64,000 bases of DNA from the NCBI GenBank assembly GCA_002633025.1, contig NMRB01001297.1:12284-76283 (forward strand). Reading direction: 5' to 3'. The position numbers were made by a program, and so were the translations under genes. Below, piece by piece: positions 51,990 to 63,445 of the stretch. The notes under the pieces were generated by a model. That model ran no database searches. It saw only the letters and a program-made list of their open reading frames with translations, and was not told the DNA's origin. The DNA comes from Notospermus geniculatus (Eukaryota; Nemertea; Pilidiophora; Heteronemertea; Lineidae). Position 1 is the first letter of the stretch; each line of letters starts with the position of its first letter.

Positions 51990-52963
51990 GTCCCCAGCAC
52001 CTTCAGAGAACACGTTTGTTATCTCTGTGGAAATAATTGACTTCATGTACTGTAACATTCATCAATTGGTAAAAAATAGAACAACACAACTTACAAGAAT
52101 AATCAAGCTTGAAAATGTCATCTCATTTTGATGAACGAGTTTATTTGTATTGTAATAATTGTAATGACTTCCTACTGAATTAGATTGAAAACCATTTCTT
52201 TCTCATTATTTTGATTGACTGCCGCCGTTATGTTCAACTCGGAGAATTGCTACCGGGAAACTCTTTGTGCTGGGTGAAATGGTTATCGTGGAGGGAGACA
52301 TATGTTGGGCCGGACTCATCATTTTCAGCCTCTGTTTGACGTAATTTTACATATGCTGCTTTGAAATGAAGGTTCTTCGCGAGACAGCTGGAGAAAATTG
52401 TTGTTCATGGCATGCCAATGCAATGCAGCTTCTAATGGTGATAGCTGTGTTATCTTACAACGTAGATTGCTGAAGTCAGGGTCCTCAACAGCATTTTCAT
52501 TCTGATATGATTTGATGTCTGGGTCAGGCCTGTAGGGACAAGGGGCAATGCCCCCAGGCAAATTGTGCAAACAAATTTTTTTTCAGCAAAATCAAATGAG
52601 ATAAAAGATCATTAATTGTCTCGGAGTGTAGGAACTTGACCTCAAATCGCATCTCAGAACTTTTCTGGAGGAGACTGTGTACCCCAGACCTCCCCCTCCC
52701 CAAAAACTGGCGCCAAAGACCAAACCCACGTCCCTTGAGCTCACCTGCTTAAAATGCCCCCCCCCCAAAAAAGCTACCTACGGCCCTAGGTACAGAAACT
52801 GGTTTCTTGGTGGTGCCACTGAGGTCTTCCCACCCTTGATAGATCGCAGTACATATATTTGCCATTTTGTGTTGTAATATCATCGTCTGCTGATTCATCC
52901 TTGAAGTCAGTCATGATTTTTGGGGTCAATACTTTGTAACCTTATGTTTCCTTTCTTATTCAG

Positions 52964-53364
52964 GTACATGTATTGGACAGACTGGGGTGAGACTCCAAAG
53001 ATCGAGCGTGCAGGCATGAATGGCGATTCAAACAGCCGGTCTGTTATCATTGACAAGAACATCTACTGGCCAAACGGGTTAACACTCGACTACAGCACGT
53101 CGAAGATCTTCTGGGCAGACGCCAAACTCAGTTTCATCCACAGCTGTAACTTTGACGGGACGGAGAGACGTGTGATCGTAGAGGGCGCTTTACCACATCC
53201 GTTTGCGCTGACGCTGTTCGAGGACACCCTGTTCTGGACCGACTGGCAGACACAGTCCATTCATTCCTGCAACAAACAGACTGGCGGAGACCGTAAAATA
53301 ATCCACAGTGAAATCTACTCTCCTATGGATATACATGCATTTACTGAGAAAAGACAACCGACCG
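52964..53364 (+). CDS. LRP5/6: LRP5/6, exon with the second half of propeller 1
   Basis: The acceptor is TTATTCAG and the donor CCGGTAAGT. One base completes a glycine, then [70 protein letters not shown] and [30 protein letters not shown] are successive blade motifs. The WPNGLTLDY and [12 protein letters not shown] stretches are almost as in vertebrate LRP6. Incoming phase (2+1) fits the previous exon. In the family this propeller binds Wnt and the antagonists Dkk and sclerostin. Confidence 0.97.
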
Positions 53365-53589
53365 GTAAGTAATGCTCTTGGCCCTTCTATATGGCATGTT
53401 TTGGAATACTCTAAAAGTCCTCAATTTCTTCAAATATGCATCGTTTTCCCCAACCTAAAATATACAGGTCTGTCATAGTTCGTGTGAGATGTACCACGCT
53501 CTTCCCTCCATATATCGCTTGCCAAATGTTGCATCCGAAAATTGTTGCATTGATCTCTCCAAGTCTTACCTCCTCTTTGTGTGTACTAA

Positions 53590-53830
53590 AGTCTGACCTT
53601 GACCCTTTGGCCTGTTTCATATCATGACCTTGATCCTTTGGCCACTCCATGAGCTCCTGTTTCATATGACCTTGACCGTTTGGCCAGGACATGAGGTCCT
53701 GCTTCATATGACCTTGACCCTTTGGCCAGTTCGTGAGGTCGTGTGTCATATGACCTTAACTCTTTGGCCAGTCCATGAGGGCCTGCTCCATATGACCTTG
53801 ACCCCTTGCTAAGTACATGAGATCCTTATC
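53590..53830 (+). repeat. Minisatellite, about 42-bp unit
   Basis: CATATGACCTTGACCCTTTG then GCCAGTCCATGAGGTCCTGC recurs five to six times with substitutions. The period is a multiple of three, so frames stay open across it on both strands. Confidence 0.85.
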
Positions 53831-54530
53831 CCATAACCTGCTGCTCTTTAATATCGACCTTGACACCGACACTACAGAAGTAATTTTCAAGATTGTTTGC
53901 TGCATCTCGTTGGACGGCAAACAGCACTTACGATTGCAGCAGCGATTCATCTTGATTACTCCGATTGGGCACTCCCAGCATTCCATTTAATCTTGCAAAC
54001 ATGCCGTCGCCGCTAAATACTCGCGGAAGAATCCCAGTCATGGCTTGTGGGGGCTCGTTCGTACTGTTAGGGCTTCTTGCTGTGCAGTTAATTTGATTCC
54101 CGAAAGATATGCTGCAGAAAATGTTCCACCAATCATGCAATTTGTGCAGCTTATCCCCTGCGGTCTGCACAAATTAGAAAGCCGGGCTTTTTCTTGCCGT
54201 CTTTCGGATTCTGTTCGCCAAACTAGTGCAAGTCATATTCTACTCGGCATCAAGAGATCGTTGATTGTGCTGACCGAGCTCATAAATTACATTAAGAGTA
54301 GCGAACATTTTTCACTTCACAAGTTCCAAGGACGTAGCATATCTTAAATGTATATTTCTCTCCGGAATTGGAAATTTTGTCATGGCTCCTGGGCATGCGT
54401 TCTAAAAACAATCATATTCTATTTTTGCAGTGTTTGATGTGTTTGCTTATCATTGCAACGCATGTATGTGGCATCTCTGCTGATTTTGTTTAGTATTTAT
54501 CGTTTTTTGCTCACTTTGGGTTGGGTGAAC

Positions 54531-54821
54531 TTAACCCTTTCGCTGCGTCAGCCATTATTACGTAATGCCACGCAGTGCTGCGCCTCAGTTCGTCCATGGA
54601 GGCACCTCCCAACGGCGCCAAAACAATTCAAAAGTGTCGCCATCTATTGGTTCCTGATCAAACTAATTTTTCCCAAGTGCGTATACCATTTTTAAAGCTG
54701 CTACGGCCAGTGCGTGACAAGTATCAAAGCTGAGGGGCATGACGTGCACTGCACGTCACCCGCACGGGACTGCGCATGTGCCATGACGTGTATTGCACGT
54801 CAAACGCAGCGAAAGGGTTAA
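54531..54821. mobile_element. TTAA-flanked MITE with CCCTTTCGCTGCGT ends
   Basis: TTAA CCCTTTCGCTGCGT at the left and ACGCAGCGAAAGGG TTAA at the right, perfect over 18 bp. The interior carries GTGCACTGCACGTCAC-type palindromic words. Confidence 0.85.
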
Positions 54822-55389
54822 CTCTAAGTTTCAAGTCACTTTTAAGGTAAACATGGTATATTTTATTGCATAGTGCCATCACATTAATTTGACTGGAGTA
54901 AAATCTATCTTTGTTTTTGTCTTTCTTTCATTTTTCACAGAACTGGAAAGGACATCTGGTAATTTGATAATGATATTCAGTGTTCTAAGGGCAGCTTTGT
55001 CGTTCCACTCGGCCCCAGTGTGTATCCGACGTCCCAGTCTTCCACAAACTGGCACTTTTGGGGCTCAACAGCCGTGAACACCACTAGATGGCACTCCACT
55101 GGGCTCCAGCCAATTACCACGTTTTCTCACTCATAATTGCAGCGGAAATTCCGCGAAACTAAGCGAAATGAGTAGTGCCCGTGCTGCCAGTATGCGGTCT
55201 TCACGACTGTTAATCTCTAAAAGAGCCAGACGCGGAGTGTGACTTACCGAAGGGGTGACCATAGCGTCTGGCCAAGCGAGACTACTTTGTCGTGGGCTGG
55301 GAGTCAGTTCACAAAAACAGGCGGCGTGAGCGAAACTACATGTCAAGACTATGTTATGACAGAATAAACTTGTCTGGGAGGGCCAGCCT

Positions 55390-55877
55390 TGACCCTTTCG
55401 TTACTGGCATGTTACACTCCTCTCGCAGTGTTTTGTTTCGCTCTGTACCTACGCTTCACAAACCACTGCTTCGAATGGCCGGTATTCTGCCGATTTACCA
55501 CCAGATGGCACCACTACTGTTCCTGCTGTTGCGCTGGAGAAAGTGTTTTAGGATTTTGCTCAGTTGCAGCCTGATGGCGGGCGCTGATTGGTTGGACAGT
55601 AGTGGTGCCATCTGGCGGTAAATCGGCAGAATACCGGCCATTCGAAGCAGTGGTTTGTGAAGTGTAGGTACGGAGCGAAACAAAACACTGCGAGAGGAGT
55701 GTACTGGCATGTATGCTCACCAGATTACGGAGGCCCATATTTTCAAAACTGTTTTATCCGTTTTATCTGTTCTAACTTAAACCTTCCATTATACAGGACC
55801 CAGTGACCGGGTCCCACGGAAATTTCATGGGGGTTTGGAATGACCCGGTGACCAGGTCCCATGTAACGAAAGGGTTA
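55390..55877. mobile_element. Element with ACCCTTTCGTTAC ends split by a Mutator-like MITE
   Basis: GACCCTTTCGTTAC at the left and GTAACGAAAGGGTTAA at the right, related to the ends at 54531-54821. The inner part has CCGGTGACCAGGTCCCATG- and CAGTGACCGGGTCCCACGG-type words. 55413-55703 interrupts it. Confidence 0.7.
55413..55703. mobile_element. Mutator-like MITE, about 108-bp ends and perfect 9-bp duplication
   Basis: The arms TACACTCCTCTCGCAGTGTT ... ACCAGATGGCACCACTACTG are about 108 bp and nearly identical as inverted copies. CTGGCATGT flanks both sides exactly (55404-55412 and 55704-55712). Long terminal repeats plus a 9-bp duplication define Mutator-like elements. There is only about 70 bp of unique centre and no transposase. 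Confidence 0.92.
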
Positions 55878-55942
55878 AAGTATGATTCACCCTTACTTCA
55901 ACAAAGTGCCCACGTTGAAGTTAGGTTGAATCATACTTTATG
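55876..55942. mobile_element. Compact foldback, minimal copy of the 7629-8098 arms
   Basis: AAAGTATGATTCACCCTTAC with TTCAAC pairs with GTTGAAGTTAGGTTGAATCA with TACTTTA around AAAGTGCCCAC. It contains the two arms and almost nothing else. Confidence 0.75.
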
Positions 55943-56434
55943 CGAGGTGATTGACAAAAATAAACTTTGACTAGAAGTAGAATGGCCGATGTCATTCCAA
56001 AATGGCTTTGTTCGTTGATTCCAGCTCCACCTGTATTTTTTGACCCATCTCTCAATCTATACCGTCTGTTTTTGTGCCGCCCTGAGCCACCTGTTCGTGT
56101 GTTTATGTTACCTGTTGTAAACCATAATACTCGTTGTTGTACATTTTGCGATAATCACCATAAAATCATTATCAGATCAATTCATTCTCGTTTGATGTCA
56201 CCTGCCCCTGTCTGACATTTTAACATTCAAAATAACAATATTGATCTTTTTGCGTCTGTTTACAATCTTTTTTCATGCCGTGTTTCCAACCCACGTAGAT
56301 TTTCTAACCTCTGTACAACCAAATGTCATGTATTATATGTATTAACTGCCTAATTTTGGGGTCTTGGAGGCGACAACAGACTTGTATGTGTCAGTGGTAC
56401 GACTGCGTTTTAGTGTGTTTGTGTGGGTTAACAA

Positions 56435-56927
56435 AAAGCCTAGCGTACATCACGCTTGCGACTGGAGACAACTAGTCGCCACTGAGCTACTGGCGACTGG
56501 GAGGATCCAGCTGGAACTGGAGGCGACTGATCAGTCGCCAGAAACAGTTGATGTACGCACTCTTGCGACTCACTGGAACTGAGATTTTGCCAGTCGCTGT
56601 GAGTTGCACATGTTCAACTTTCTAGCGAACAGTTGTACCCAGTTTCATTCAGTCGCTGTGATGTACGCGGGCTTGTGACTGATCAGTGCCAGTTTTCTAA
56701 ACGAAACCTAGTCTCATTGATTGAGTCTCAACGCCCCGGATGTTACCTTAGTTGCTGCCAGTCGCAAGTGCGATGTACGCAGTCAGGGCATGACGACTAA
56801 TTGGATCCTCCTAGTTTTACTGAGTTGCTGAATTTGCAGTGTGCGTGCAGCACGCACATCACCTAGGCACTGATCAGACATGTCAGAGCAGTTGCTTCCA
56901 GTTGCAAGTGCGATGTACCCCTGGCTA
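56435..56927. mobile_element. GCCTAGCGTACATC-family element
   Basis: AAGCCTAGCGTACATCACGC at the left and CAAGTGCGATGTACCCCTGG at the right, with repeated GCGACTGGAGACAACTAGTC and GATCAGTCGCC words inside. The right end is diverged. Confidence 0.65.
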
Positions 56928-57948
56928 AATACTTCACAAGATGTGTTGCTTCATGCCGCACTCGTCCTTCGTTGGCTTAATTTTGGTGGATTCATCAGGA
57001 AAATCACACCATATTCAATGCCGTCTACTGACATGACTGAGAACTGATGGCATTCACCTGAACTGAAATTTTCACTTTGTTTTTGGACATCGTAAATATC
57101 AAAGTCGTTTGAAAGTTCAGCCGTGAAAACACAAAGTTTTCTTGATGATGAGAGTAAGAATAGACCGAGTTAATTAGCGGATCAAAAATTAATATGCTTT
57201 GTCACGGAAGAGCCTCTCGCGTAATTCCAATGCTCTTTCTTTTGATCAACTTAATTAGTTGTTTCCCATTGAATCTGATGCATTATTTTAAGAGCATGAT
57301 GGCGTTGTTATGAATTAATTGATCGGGCAAAGTGTTGCTGCTCGCGATTAGATTTTGTCGTCGTTATTTTGCGAAATCAAAATGCAGCGGATTTCACATT
57401 CTGAATGATTGCAGATCTCTGTGACATAAATCAATTTTTATGAAATTTATGCCAAGAGAATTTGATAAACATCATGAATGTTGGAGCTCCGTCTTAACGT
57501 GTGGTTAATTTGCATGCAATTTGCATTTTAGTCTGTTAGTCATCGGAGAATTGCGGGATCGCTGCTATTGGCACATTTGATTATTTCAAATGAATATTCT
57601 GAGCGATATACGGCAGAATTGCCTGACTGTGTGTGTTGTTATGCTGTTATGCTGTTCTGTGACTGTTTGGTAATAAAATCTTGTTACATTGTCTCGTTGT
57701 GCACTTCACTGTTGGTTGTAAATGTGCAGTACACACCCATTCCATGTATTCTGCCAGTTAGATTATTGGTAACGTTCGGTCACGTCGGTAGTTAAGTAAG
57801 CAGGCTATAATGTGACCATTAAGGCATTCACTGCTCAAGGCAGTTGTGTGAGTTTCAACTAAGAAACGTAGCAAATCGTTAAATCTCACAGAAAACCTGC
57901 CACATCTGTATCGATTAGAAAGTTCTACCTCAGAGCTTTCCAATTTGA

Positions 57949-58335
57949 GGAGCCACGGTGGTGTAGATGTTCGGGTCTCCGACTAGTGGTCAGAGGGTCT
58001 CGGGTTCGAATCCCACTGGGCGTGAGACTTTGGGCAAGTCTCTTTGCCTCACTGGCCTCTCTCCACTCAGGACCGTGTATATGGGTACTGGTCGGAAATA
58101 CTCAGATTGTAGCGCTGAATGAGCAGCTCATCTGAATTTTAGTGAAAGGTTTCAGGATAGACTGGGGTTAAAGTGTAAAGTTGGATGACACCTCTGTCAG
58201 CGTTTCCGCCAGAGGGGGGTACAGGGAGTATGTCCCCTCCTTAAAAAGTCAAAAATAGTCAAAATTTCCTGGCAGAAACACTAGTCTATCATTGTTGATA
58301 TCAGACTATAAACCCAAACTTTTAAAACTTTTGAC
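57949..58335 (+). mobile_element. SINE (family B), split by a small MITE
   Basis: GGAGCCACGGTGGTGTAGAT with GGGTTCGAATCCCACTGGGC heads the element. The tail ends GATATCAGACTATAAACCCA. An insertion of about 92 bp (58197-58288) with inverted ends separates ACCTCT from the GTTGATATC tail. Confidence 0.85.
58197..58288. mobile_element. Small MITE inside a SINE
   Basis: GTCAGCGTTTCCGCCAG at the left and CTGGCAGAAACACTAG at the right are inverted. The family B copy at 43050-43343 lacks it and gives the empty site. Confidence 0.7.
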
Positions 58336-58512
58336 GAATACCTATGTGACAGGTTTCAGGCTTTTTACATGTTCTCATATTCTAAAAAATTGGCCTTGAT
58401 TGTCATAGATGAAAGGGTTAGGGAATTGCCATTAGACATGTTAGAATAACAAATTAACAGGTAAAATCAAGTTATCTGTCAGTAAAAGGACTCTTTCCCT
58501 GTTTCTCTTCAG

Positions 58513-58644
58513 GTATCAACCCGTGTGGAGAAAGTAACGGTGGCTGTTCACACCTCTGTTTGATGTCACCTTTGCCACCATTTTTCTCCTGCGCCTGTGC
58601 GACCGGCGTTCGTCTCAAGGAGGATGGAAAGACATGTGCTGATG
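58513..58644 (+). CDS. LRP5/6: LRP5/6, EGF-like exon 1
   Basis: A 132-bp exon (acceptor CTCTTCAG, donor GATGGTATG) encodes a single EGF-like module: [32 protein letters not shown] and [12 protein letters not shown]. The six cysteines have the spacing of the EGF modules that close each LRP5/6 propeller, and [12 protein letters not shown] is identical in wording to the vertebrate family as I recall it. Both junctions are phase 1, so the module is a symmetric insert between propellers. Confidence 0.97.
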
Positions 58645-58671
58645 GTATGTTATGAGAGGTCTCTTTCAGTT

Positions 58672-59080
58672 TTAAGCCTAGCGTACATTGGTTTTGCGAC
58701 TGGAAGCAACTACCGGCAATAGCGTTTCCGGCAGCGTTTGGTGACTACCTGGAACCAGTAGCAACTGATCAGATGCTCAAACAGGCTGATGTACGCGCAC
58801 CGGCAACACTATTGCCAACCGTTGCCACTAGTTCCAGCCAGTTGCTCATGTTCTACTTGTTACCAACAGTTGCTTCTAGTCGTCTTCAGTCGCTTCAGAT
58901 GTATGTGCGCTGGCAATGAATTTCCTCGTTGGTGGAGCACACCTGGTTACATGAATGTTTATCACGACTCTCGAGTGGTCCAATCGGAAGACATTGACAA
59001 TTTCAGTGTGGCATTCAGTACCATTGCCAGGCCGATGTGAGTTGCTTTCGGTCGCCAGGCCGATGTACGCTAGGTTTTAA
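58672..59080. mobile_element. TTAA-flanked MITE, GCCTAGCGTACATC family, intact copy
   Basis: TTAA GCCTAGCGTACATTGG at the left and CCGATGTACGCTAGGTT TTAA at the right. It lies only 27 bp after the EGF exon donor. This copy lacks the insertion present in 51265-51989. Confidence 0.8.
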
Positions 59081-60334
59081 GGCACAGTTCTCTCGGTGTT
59101 CTGGTTTCTTCCTACATTTCTGTGTTATTGTTTCTAATACTGATTAAGGCCGTCTGCTCCGACTTCAATCTAAATCTGAAGAAGTCCTCATAATTCTTGT
59201 GAAACATGGTGAACTCATCGGAGTTTCAATCAAACCTCGTCAGTTCACATTCCGAGAAACATGTCCCCTCAACAGCTCACAATCATTTCGCATTCCTGCG
59301 AACAATAGGAACGACCGCAACCTTCCGTCAGGTTCCCACCCCGTGGCATTCTTGGAGACTTCATTCAGTATCGTGATGTATTGACCTCGTGTCCAGGCAT
59401 CTGAGATACACACACACACGCCCATTCACCTAATGGATTTAACTCATCTGCCCCCAGAGTCCAGCAGACGGCATCTTCTATCAAAGTTTCCTCACATCCT
59501 ATGGTTCTGATTGAAAATTATTTGAAGAAAAGTTGTTCCTATCAACCATCTGAAGAATGTTTCTTCAAATTTCTTTCAATTCATTCCCACTGCTATCAGA
59601 AAACTTGACAGATATGATATTGTCTCCTCAAACCTGGGACAGATGAGTTAAATGTCCGTGGGAATGAGGTTGCGTAGTCTTTTATTTGCGTTACAAGTAT
59701 CTGTGTAATAAATGTCAGTAGCTCCTCCCCGGCGAACAAGGTGGGATATTTTTTGCTAATGATTGTGATTTTGTTGTGATTTATTAGTTCCTGGTGTTGT
59801 GAGAATAAGCTAATCAGAGCATGGAGGTCCGATGACTGTTCTTAACAACCTGTTTATCCTGATTCAGTGCTGCAGCAGGATGTTGCTTTTGATGCGTTCG
59901 AGGAAGCATTTTGATTTGTTATAAGTATTGAACTGTTTAGAAAACAATGCGAAGTAAAGAAGGTGCCGTTTCTAGATGGGCCTGGTTCAGAGCTCGTGCA
60001 GTGAATCATTTCAGTGCCATAGGAACAGGGGGCGGGGGGCAGCTGCCCTCCCCCAATATTTGGTTTGTCAAAAATAAAAATTTGGCTGGCTCAGCATTTG
60101 ACTGCCTCTAGTCCCAAAAAGCCCAAGTCCAATAAACCAATGAACTACACCTACCTGGCTAGTGTCCAGTTGTGCTCTCAAATGCCGGGAAATGGCATAA
60201 AAGCACTCCTATTTTCTAAAAATTTCCAGGGGTGTGTGCCCCCCGCCAATATTTCGGCTTGTGCCTTCGGCGTTCCCTGCTAGGGACTACAGCTACAGCA
60301 CGCTATTTTGTCAAAACTTTGCCTCCCCCCAACC

Positions 60335-60650
60335 GTGAGTGGCGGCGTGGTCTAGTGGCTAGCGAGACGGACTCCTGATCAGAGGGTCATGGGTTCGATT
60401 CCCAGTCCTGACCAAGAAAAAACACGCTCGCTTGTGACCTTGAGCAAGTCACTTTGCCTGACTTGGTTCACCCCACCCAGGTGTAAAAGGGGTACCTGGC
60501 TGGTAGTGATGGTCTATGTGAATGTTAGTCCAAGAGTGCTGAAATCGGCTGCCGGGACTGTAATACTCCCCAGGGAGTGGAGAAATGAAATTGGAATGAA
60601 CAGACCTATAGCTGCGGTAATAATAATGTAAAGTGCACTGAGCAGTCCAA
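60335..60650 (+). mobile_element. tRNA-derived SINE (family C), full copy
   Basis: GTGGTCTAGTGGCTAGCGAG (A box) and GGGTTCGATTCCC (B box) head it. The body has CTTGTGACCTTGAGCAAGTC and ends GGTAATAATAATGTAAAGTG. Confidence 0.85.
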
Positions 60651-60662
60651 CTGAAAATGTGC

Positions 60663-60894
60663 TACTGTAAAGCAGGAAAATTTTGCATGCAGGAAATTTT
60701 CGCGAATTTTGCAAGAGTGTATGAGTCGCAAAAATTTCCTGTCGCGAATAGGAGTACGCGCAAGTGATAAGTACGGCCCGTGAAAAAAAACTGACAAAAA
60801 TGGCAGAGACTCACGAAAATATCCTGCCGTGAATATGTCTATAATTCTTGATTCGCGAAAATTTCCAGCCGCGAAATTATCTTGCTTTACAGTA
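60663..60894. mobile_element. MITE with TACTGTAAAGCA ends, 75 bp before an exon
   Basis: TACTGTAAAGCAGGAAAATT at the left and the inverse ATTATCTTGCTTTACAGTA at the right, with repeated TTCGCGAATTTT- and CGCGAAAATTTCC-type words. Such CGCGAAAATTT foldbacks are, from memory, common in marine invertebrates. Confidence 0.75.
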
Positions 60895-60969
60895 TATAAG
60901 AACGGTACTATTGTTATTATTATTATTTGAAAAGATGTATTTTCTAATGGTTGAATATTTGATTTACAG

Positions 60970-61366
60970 GTGCTGAGGAAATCCTACTGCTTGCCCGACG
61001 AACAGATCTGCGTCGAATTTCCTTAGACACGCCCGACTACACGGACGTCGTTCTCCAGCTCGATGACATCCAACACGCCATCGCCATCGATTACGATCCC
61101 GTCGATGGTTACGTTTACTGGACAGATGACGAAAAACGCACCATACGACGTGCGGCGCTCGACGGTACCAATCAAGAAGTGGTCGTAATGACGGAAGTTG
61201 ATCATCCAGATGGTCTGGCCGTTGATTGGGTTGCACGTAACCTGTACTGGACGGACACTGGGACAGACAGAATTGAAGTGACACGGTTGAACGGCACGTC
61301 TCGGAAGGTGTTGATATCGGAAGATTTGGACGAGCCGAGGGCGATAGCTCTTGATCCTGTTGGAGG
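60970..61366 (+). CDS. LRP5/6: LRP5/6, exon with the first half of propeller 2
   Basis: The acceptor is GATTTACAG and the donor GGGTAGGTT. It reads [100 protein letters not shown] and [30 protein letters not shown] and [18 protein letters not shown] are identical or nearly so in vertebrate LRP5/6 (family knowledge). The outgoing phase (two bases) requires a following exon beginning with a Y-M-Y-W-T-D-like codon series, which lies beyond the window. Confidence 0.97.
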
Positions 61367-61509
61367 GTAGGTTGAAAGCACCACCTTGACTGTTATTTGT
61401 CATAAACCATCTAATAATGCTGGGGAAATGACCAAGCAATAATATTGTACCTCATTTCAGTGCTAAATATCAAGAAGTCAACTTCCAGAATCTTGCAAAT
61501 TTTCGCCCC

Positions 61510-61680
61510 CAGTGCTTCACGTTTGAAATCTGCAGGAGCTCAGTCTGTTCATATTTGTAAAGGAGAGCTATTCACACTTGCACCCGAACTTCAAGGATGC
61601 CAAGGAGCACGGTCAGTCGCGCTCCTCGGCACAATTTTGCGGGCGCGAGCATGATTCTGCCCGTCTTACGTTAAGCACTG
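61510..61680. mobile_element. hAT-like MITE, second copy
   Basis: CAGTGCTTCACGTTTGAAAT at the left and TACGTTAAGCACTG at the right, with the same body as 7696-7895 (CTGCAGGAGCTCAG, CAATTTTGCGGGCGC). Immediately left of it is a fragment (61470-61509) shared with 51790-51822. Confidence 0.75.
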
Positions 61681-61719
61681 TCATTTAAACTTGTATTATG
61701 CGCTGTCCGTCAGAAGATT

Positions 61720-62745
61720 GGTTGGGTTCAGAGATTGGACTGCTTGGGTTCGGAGATTGGTCTACTCGCAGGGCACTGAGGGATGCCTCATTTAGCATGG
61801 GTCATTGAACCATCTTTTCTGAAGATGGGGATTTGGCCTGGTGGTTAAGGCGTGCTGCCCCTGAGTGCTGGCGACTGGTGCCTCATGCGAGGGTCAATGG
61901 GTTCGAGTCTGGTAGGAAGCTGTCTTTCACTGTAGAAACCTGTTATTATTTCATGCCCTTTAATTGTATCTCCTCTATATGTGACCCCTTGTATAACAAT
62001 AAAACTGTTTGGGTTTGGAGATTGGACTACTCGCAGGGTACTTAGGGACGCCTCGCTTAACAGGTCATTGAACCATCTTTTTTGAAGATGGGGATTTGGC
62101 CTAGTGGTTAAGGCGTGCTGCCCCTGAGTGCTGGTGATTGATGCCTTAAATGCGAGGGTCCATGGGTTCGAGTCTGGTAGGAAGCTATATCTTTCACTTA
62201 AAAACCTGTTATTATTTCATGCACTTTAATTGTATCTCCTTTATATGTGACCCCTTGTACAACATAAAAGTTATTTGGATTCGGATATTGGACTACTCGC
62301 AGGTTGCTGAGAGACGCCTCGTTTAACAGGTCATTGAACCATCTTTTTTGAAGATGGGGATTTGGCCTGGTGGTTAAGGCCTGCTGCCCCTGAGTGCTGG
62401 CAATTGATGCCTTATGCGAGGGTCCGTGGGTTTGAGTCCGGTAGGAAGCTATGCCTTTCACATAGAAACTTGTTATTATTTCATGCTCTTGAATTGTATG
62501 TGACCCCTTGTATAACATAAAAGCGTTTGGGTTCGGAGATTGGACTACTCGCAGGGTGCTGAGGGACGCCTCATTTAACATAGGTCATTGAACCATCTTT
62601 TTTGAAGATGGGGATTTGGCCTGGTGGTAAAGGCGTGCTGCCCCTGAGTGCTGGCAATTGATGCCTTATGCGAGGGTCCGTGGGTTCGAGTCTGGTAGGA
62701 AGCTATGTCTTTCACCTTAGAAACCTGTTATTATTTCATGCCCGT
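61720..62745 (+). repeat. Tandem array of a tRNA-like unit, four copies
   Basis: The block GATGGGGATTTGGCCTGGTG starts near 61824, 62087, 62353 and 62607, spacing 263, 266 and 254 bp. Each unit has an A-box-like stretch, a B-box-like GGGTTCGAGTC, a body with TGTTATTATTTCATGC and a leader TTGGACTACTCGCAGGG. A single unit at 11100-11345 suggests that a dispersed tRNA-derived SINE was amplified in tandem here. Confidence 0.85.
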
Positions 62746-63445
62746 CAGAAGATGTTGATGTTTTGTCCATTCACTCGTAGATTTGATTGCAAACACAAGA
62801 TTCGCAGATAAATCTTGACTTTTGCTGTAACATTATAGATCCGTGTAATCCTCCTGAGGCCATCCTTCCTATCGTGTCCTCCCCCGAGACTGATGTCTAA
62901 TTACCTAATGGGTTTGGTTCATTTGTTAATTGGCTGGTAAAATCTCAGGTTTGTACGGAAGCTTACAGTCACAGCGGACTGCTTAAAGAAATACTGCTCA
63001 GTCTCATCGCTTATGGAACTGGTTGCTGGTGGCGTACGCGCATATTTCTAATCCTGGGGATGGCGTTTTATTTCATTCACATCTACGTCGTTTTCGCTGG
63101 GTAATGTGGGAATATCTGCCAATTTTCTGATCGATTTTGGGCTTTGTTACATAGTCATCATGTCTGCTGGCCCGCCTGTCAAAAGGTTGAAGGCTGTGCA
63201 GAGGTATCGGCGGGAATACTCGGAAAAATACCTCGTTTTGGAGCAATCAAAGAAGGACGATATTCATGTCTTTTGCACCACCGTGTGTCACAAAAACATG
63301 ATATGATGCATCCATTACTTGAAGCCTTCCTCAAATTACTTGAAATTGGGCTTTTTGGGGTGAAAAATTACTGGAAGGGTCAATTTGAGGTTGGCATCTC
63401 TGCTATCAATGGAATCCTCACATTCCTTTTACAGCACCTCTTTTT

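Larger units (their letters stand above)
36309..52963. other. 16.7-kb LRP5/6 intron, mostly nested elements
   Basis: No exon is seen. It contains a 1.35-kb inverted-repeat element (36628), a compound block (38690-41400) with a rolling-circle-like insertion, a 111-bp palindrome (41831), SINEs at 42150, 43050, 44180 and 46818, MITEs at 44118, 45035, 47205, 47938 and 51265, a 44-base assembly gap (44923-44966), and a GCTCACC-family copy at 50894. Without recognised features: 45483-46817, 48170-50890 (including a 167-codon open frame at 48296-48799 of unknown meaning) and 51990-52963. Confidence 0.7.
53365..58512. other. 5.1-kb LRP5/6 intron
   Basis: It contains a 42-bp minisatellite (53590-53830), a TTAA-flanked MITE (54531-54821), an element split by a Mutator-like MITE (55390-55877), a foldback (55876-55942), a GCCTAGCGTACATC element (56435-56927) and a SINE (57949-58335). 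53831-54530 and 56930-57940 show no recognised feature. Confidence 0.65.

Noticed and set aside
60335-60420. tRNA gene
   Set aside because: A and B boxes are present but the acceptor arm does not pair and a SINE body follows; the same holds for 785, 14310, 43343, 57949 and the 61720 array.
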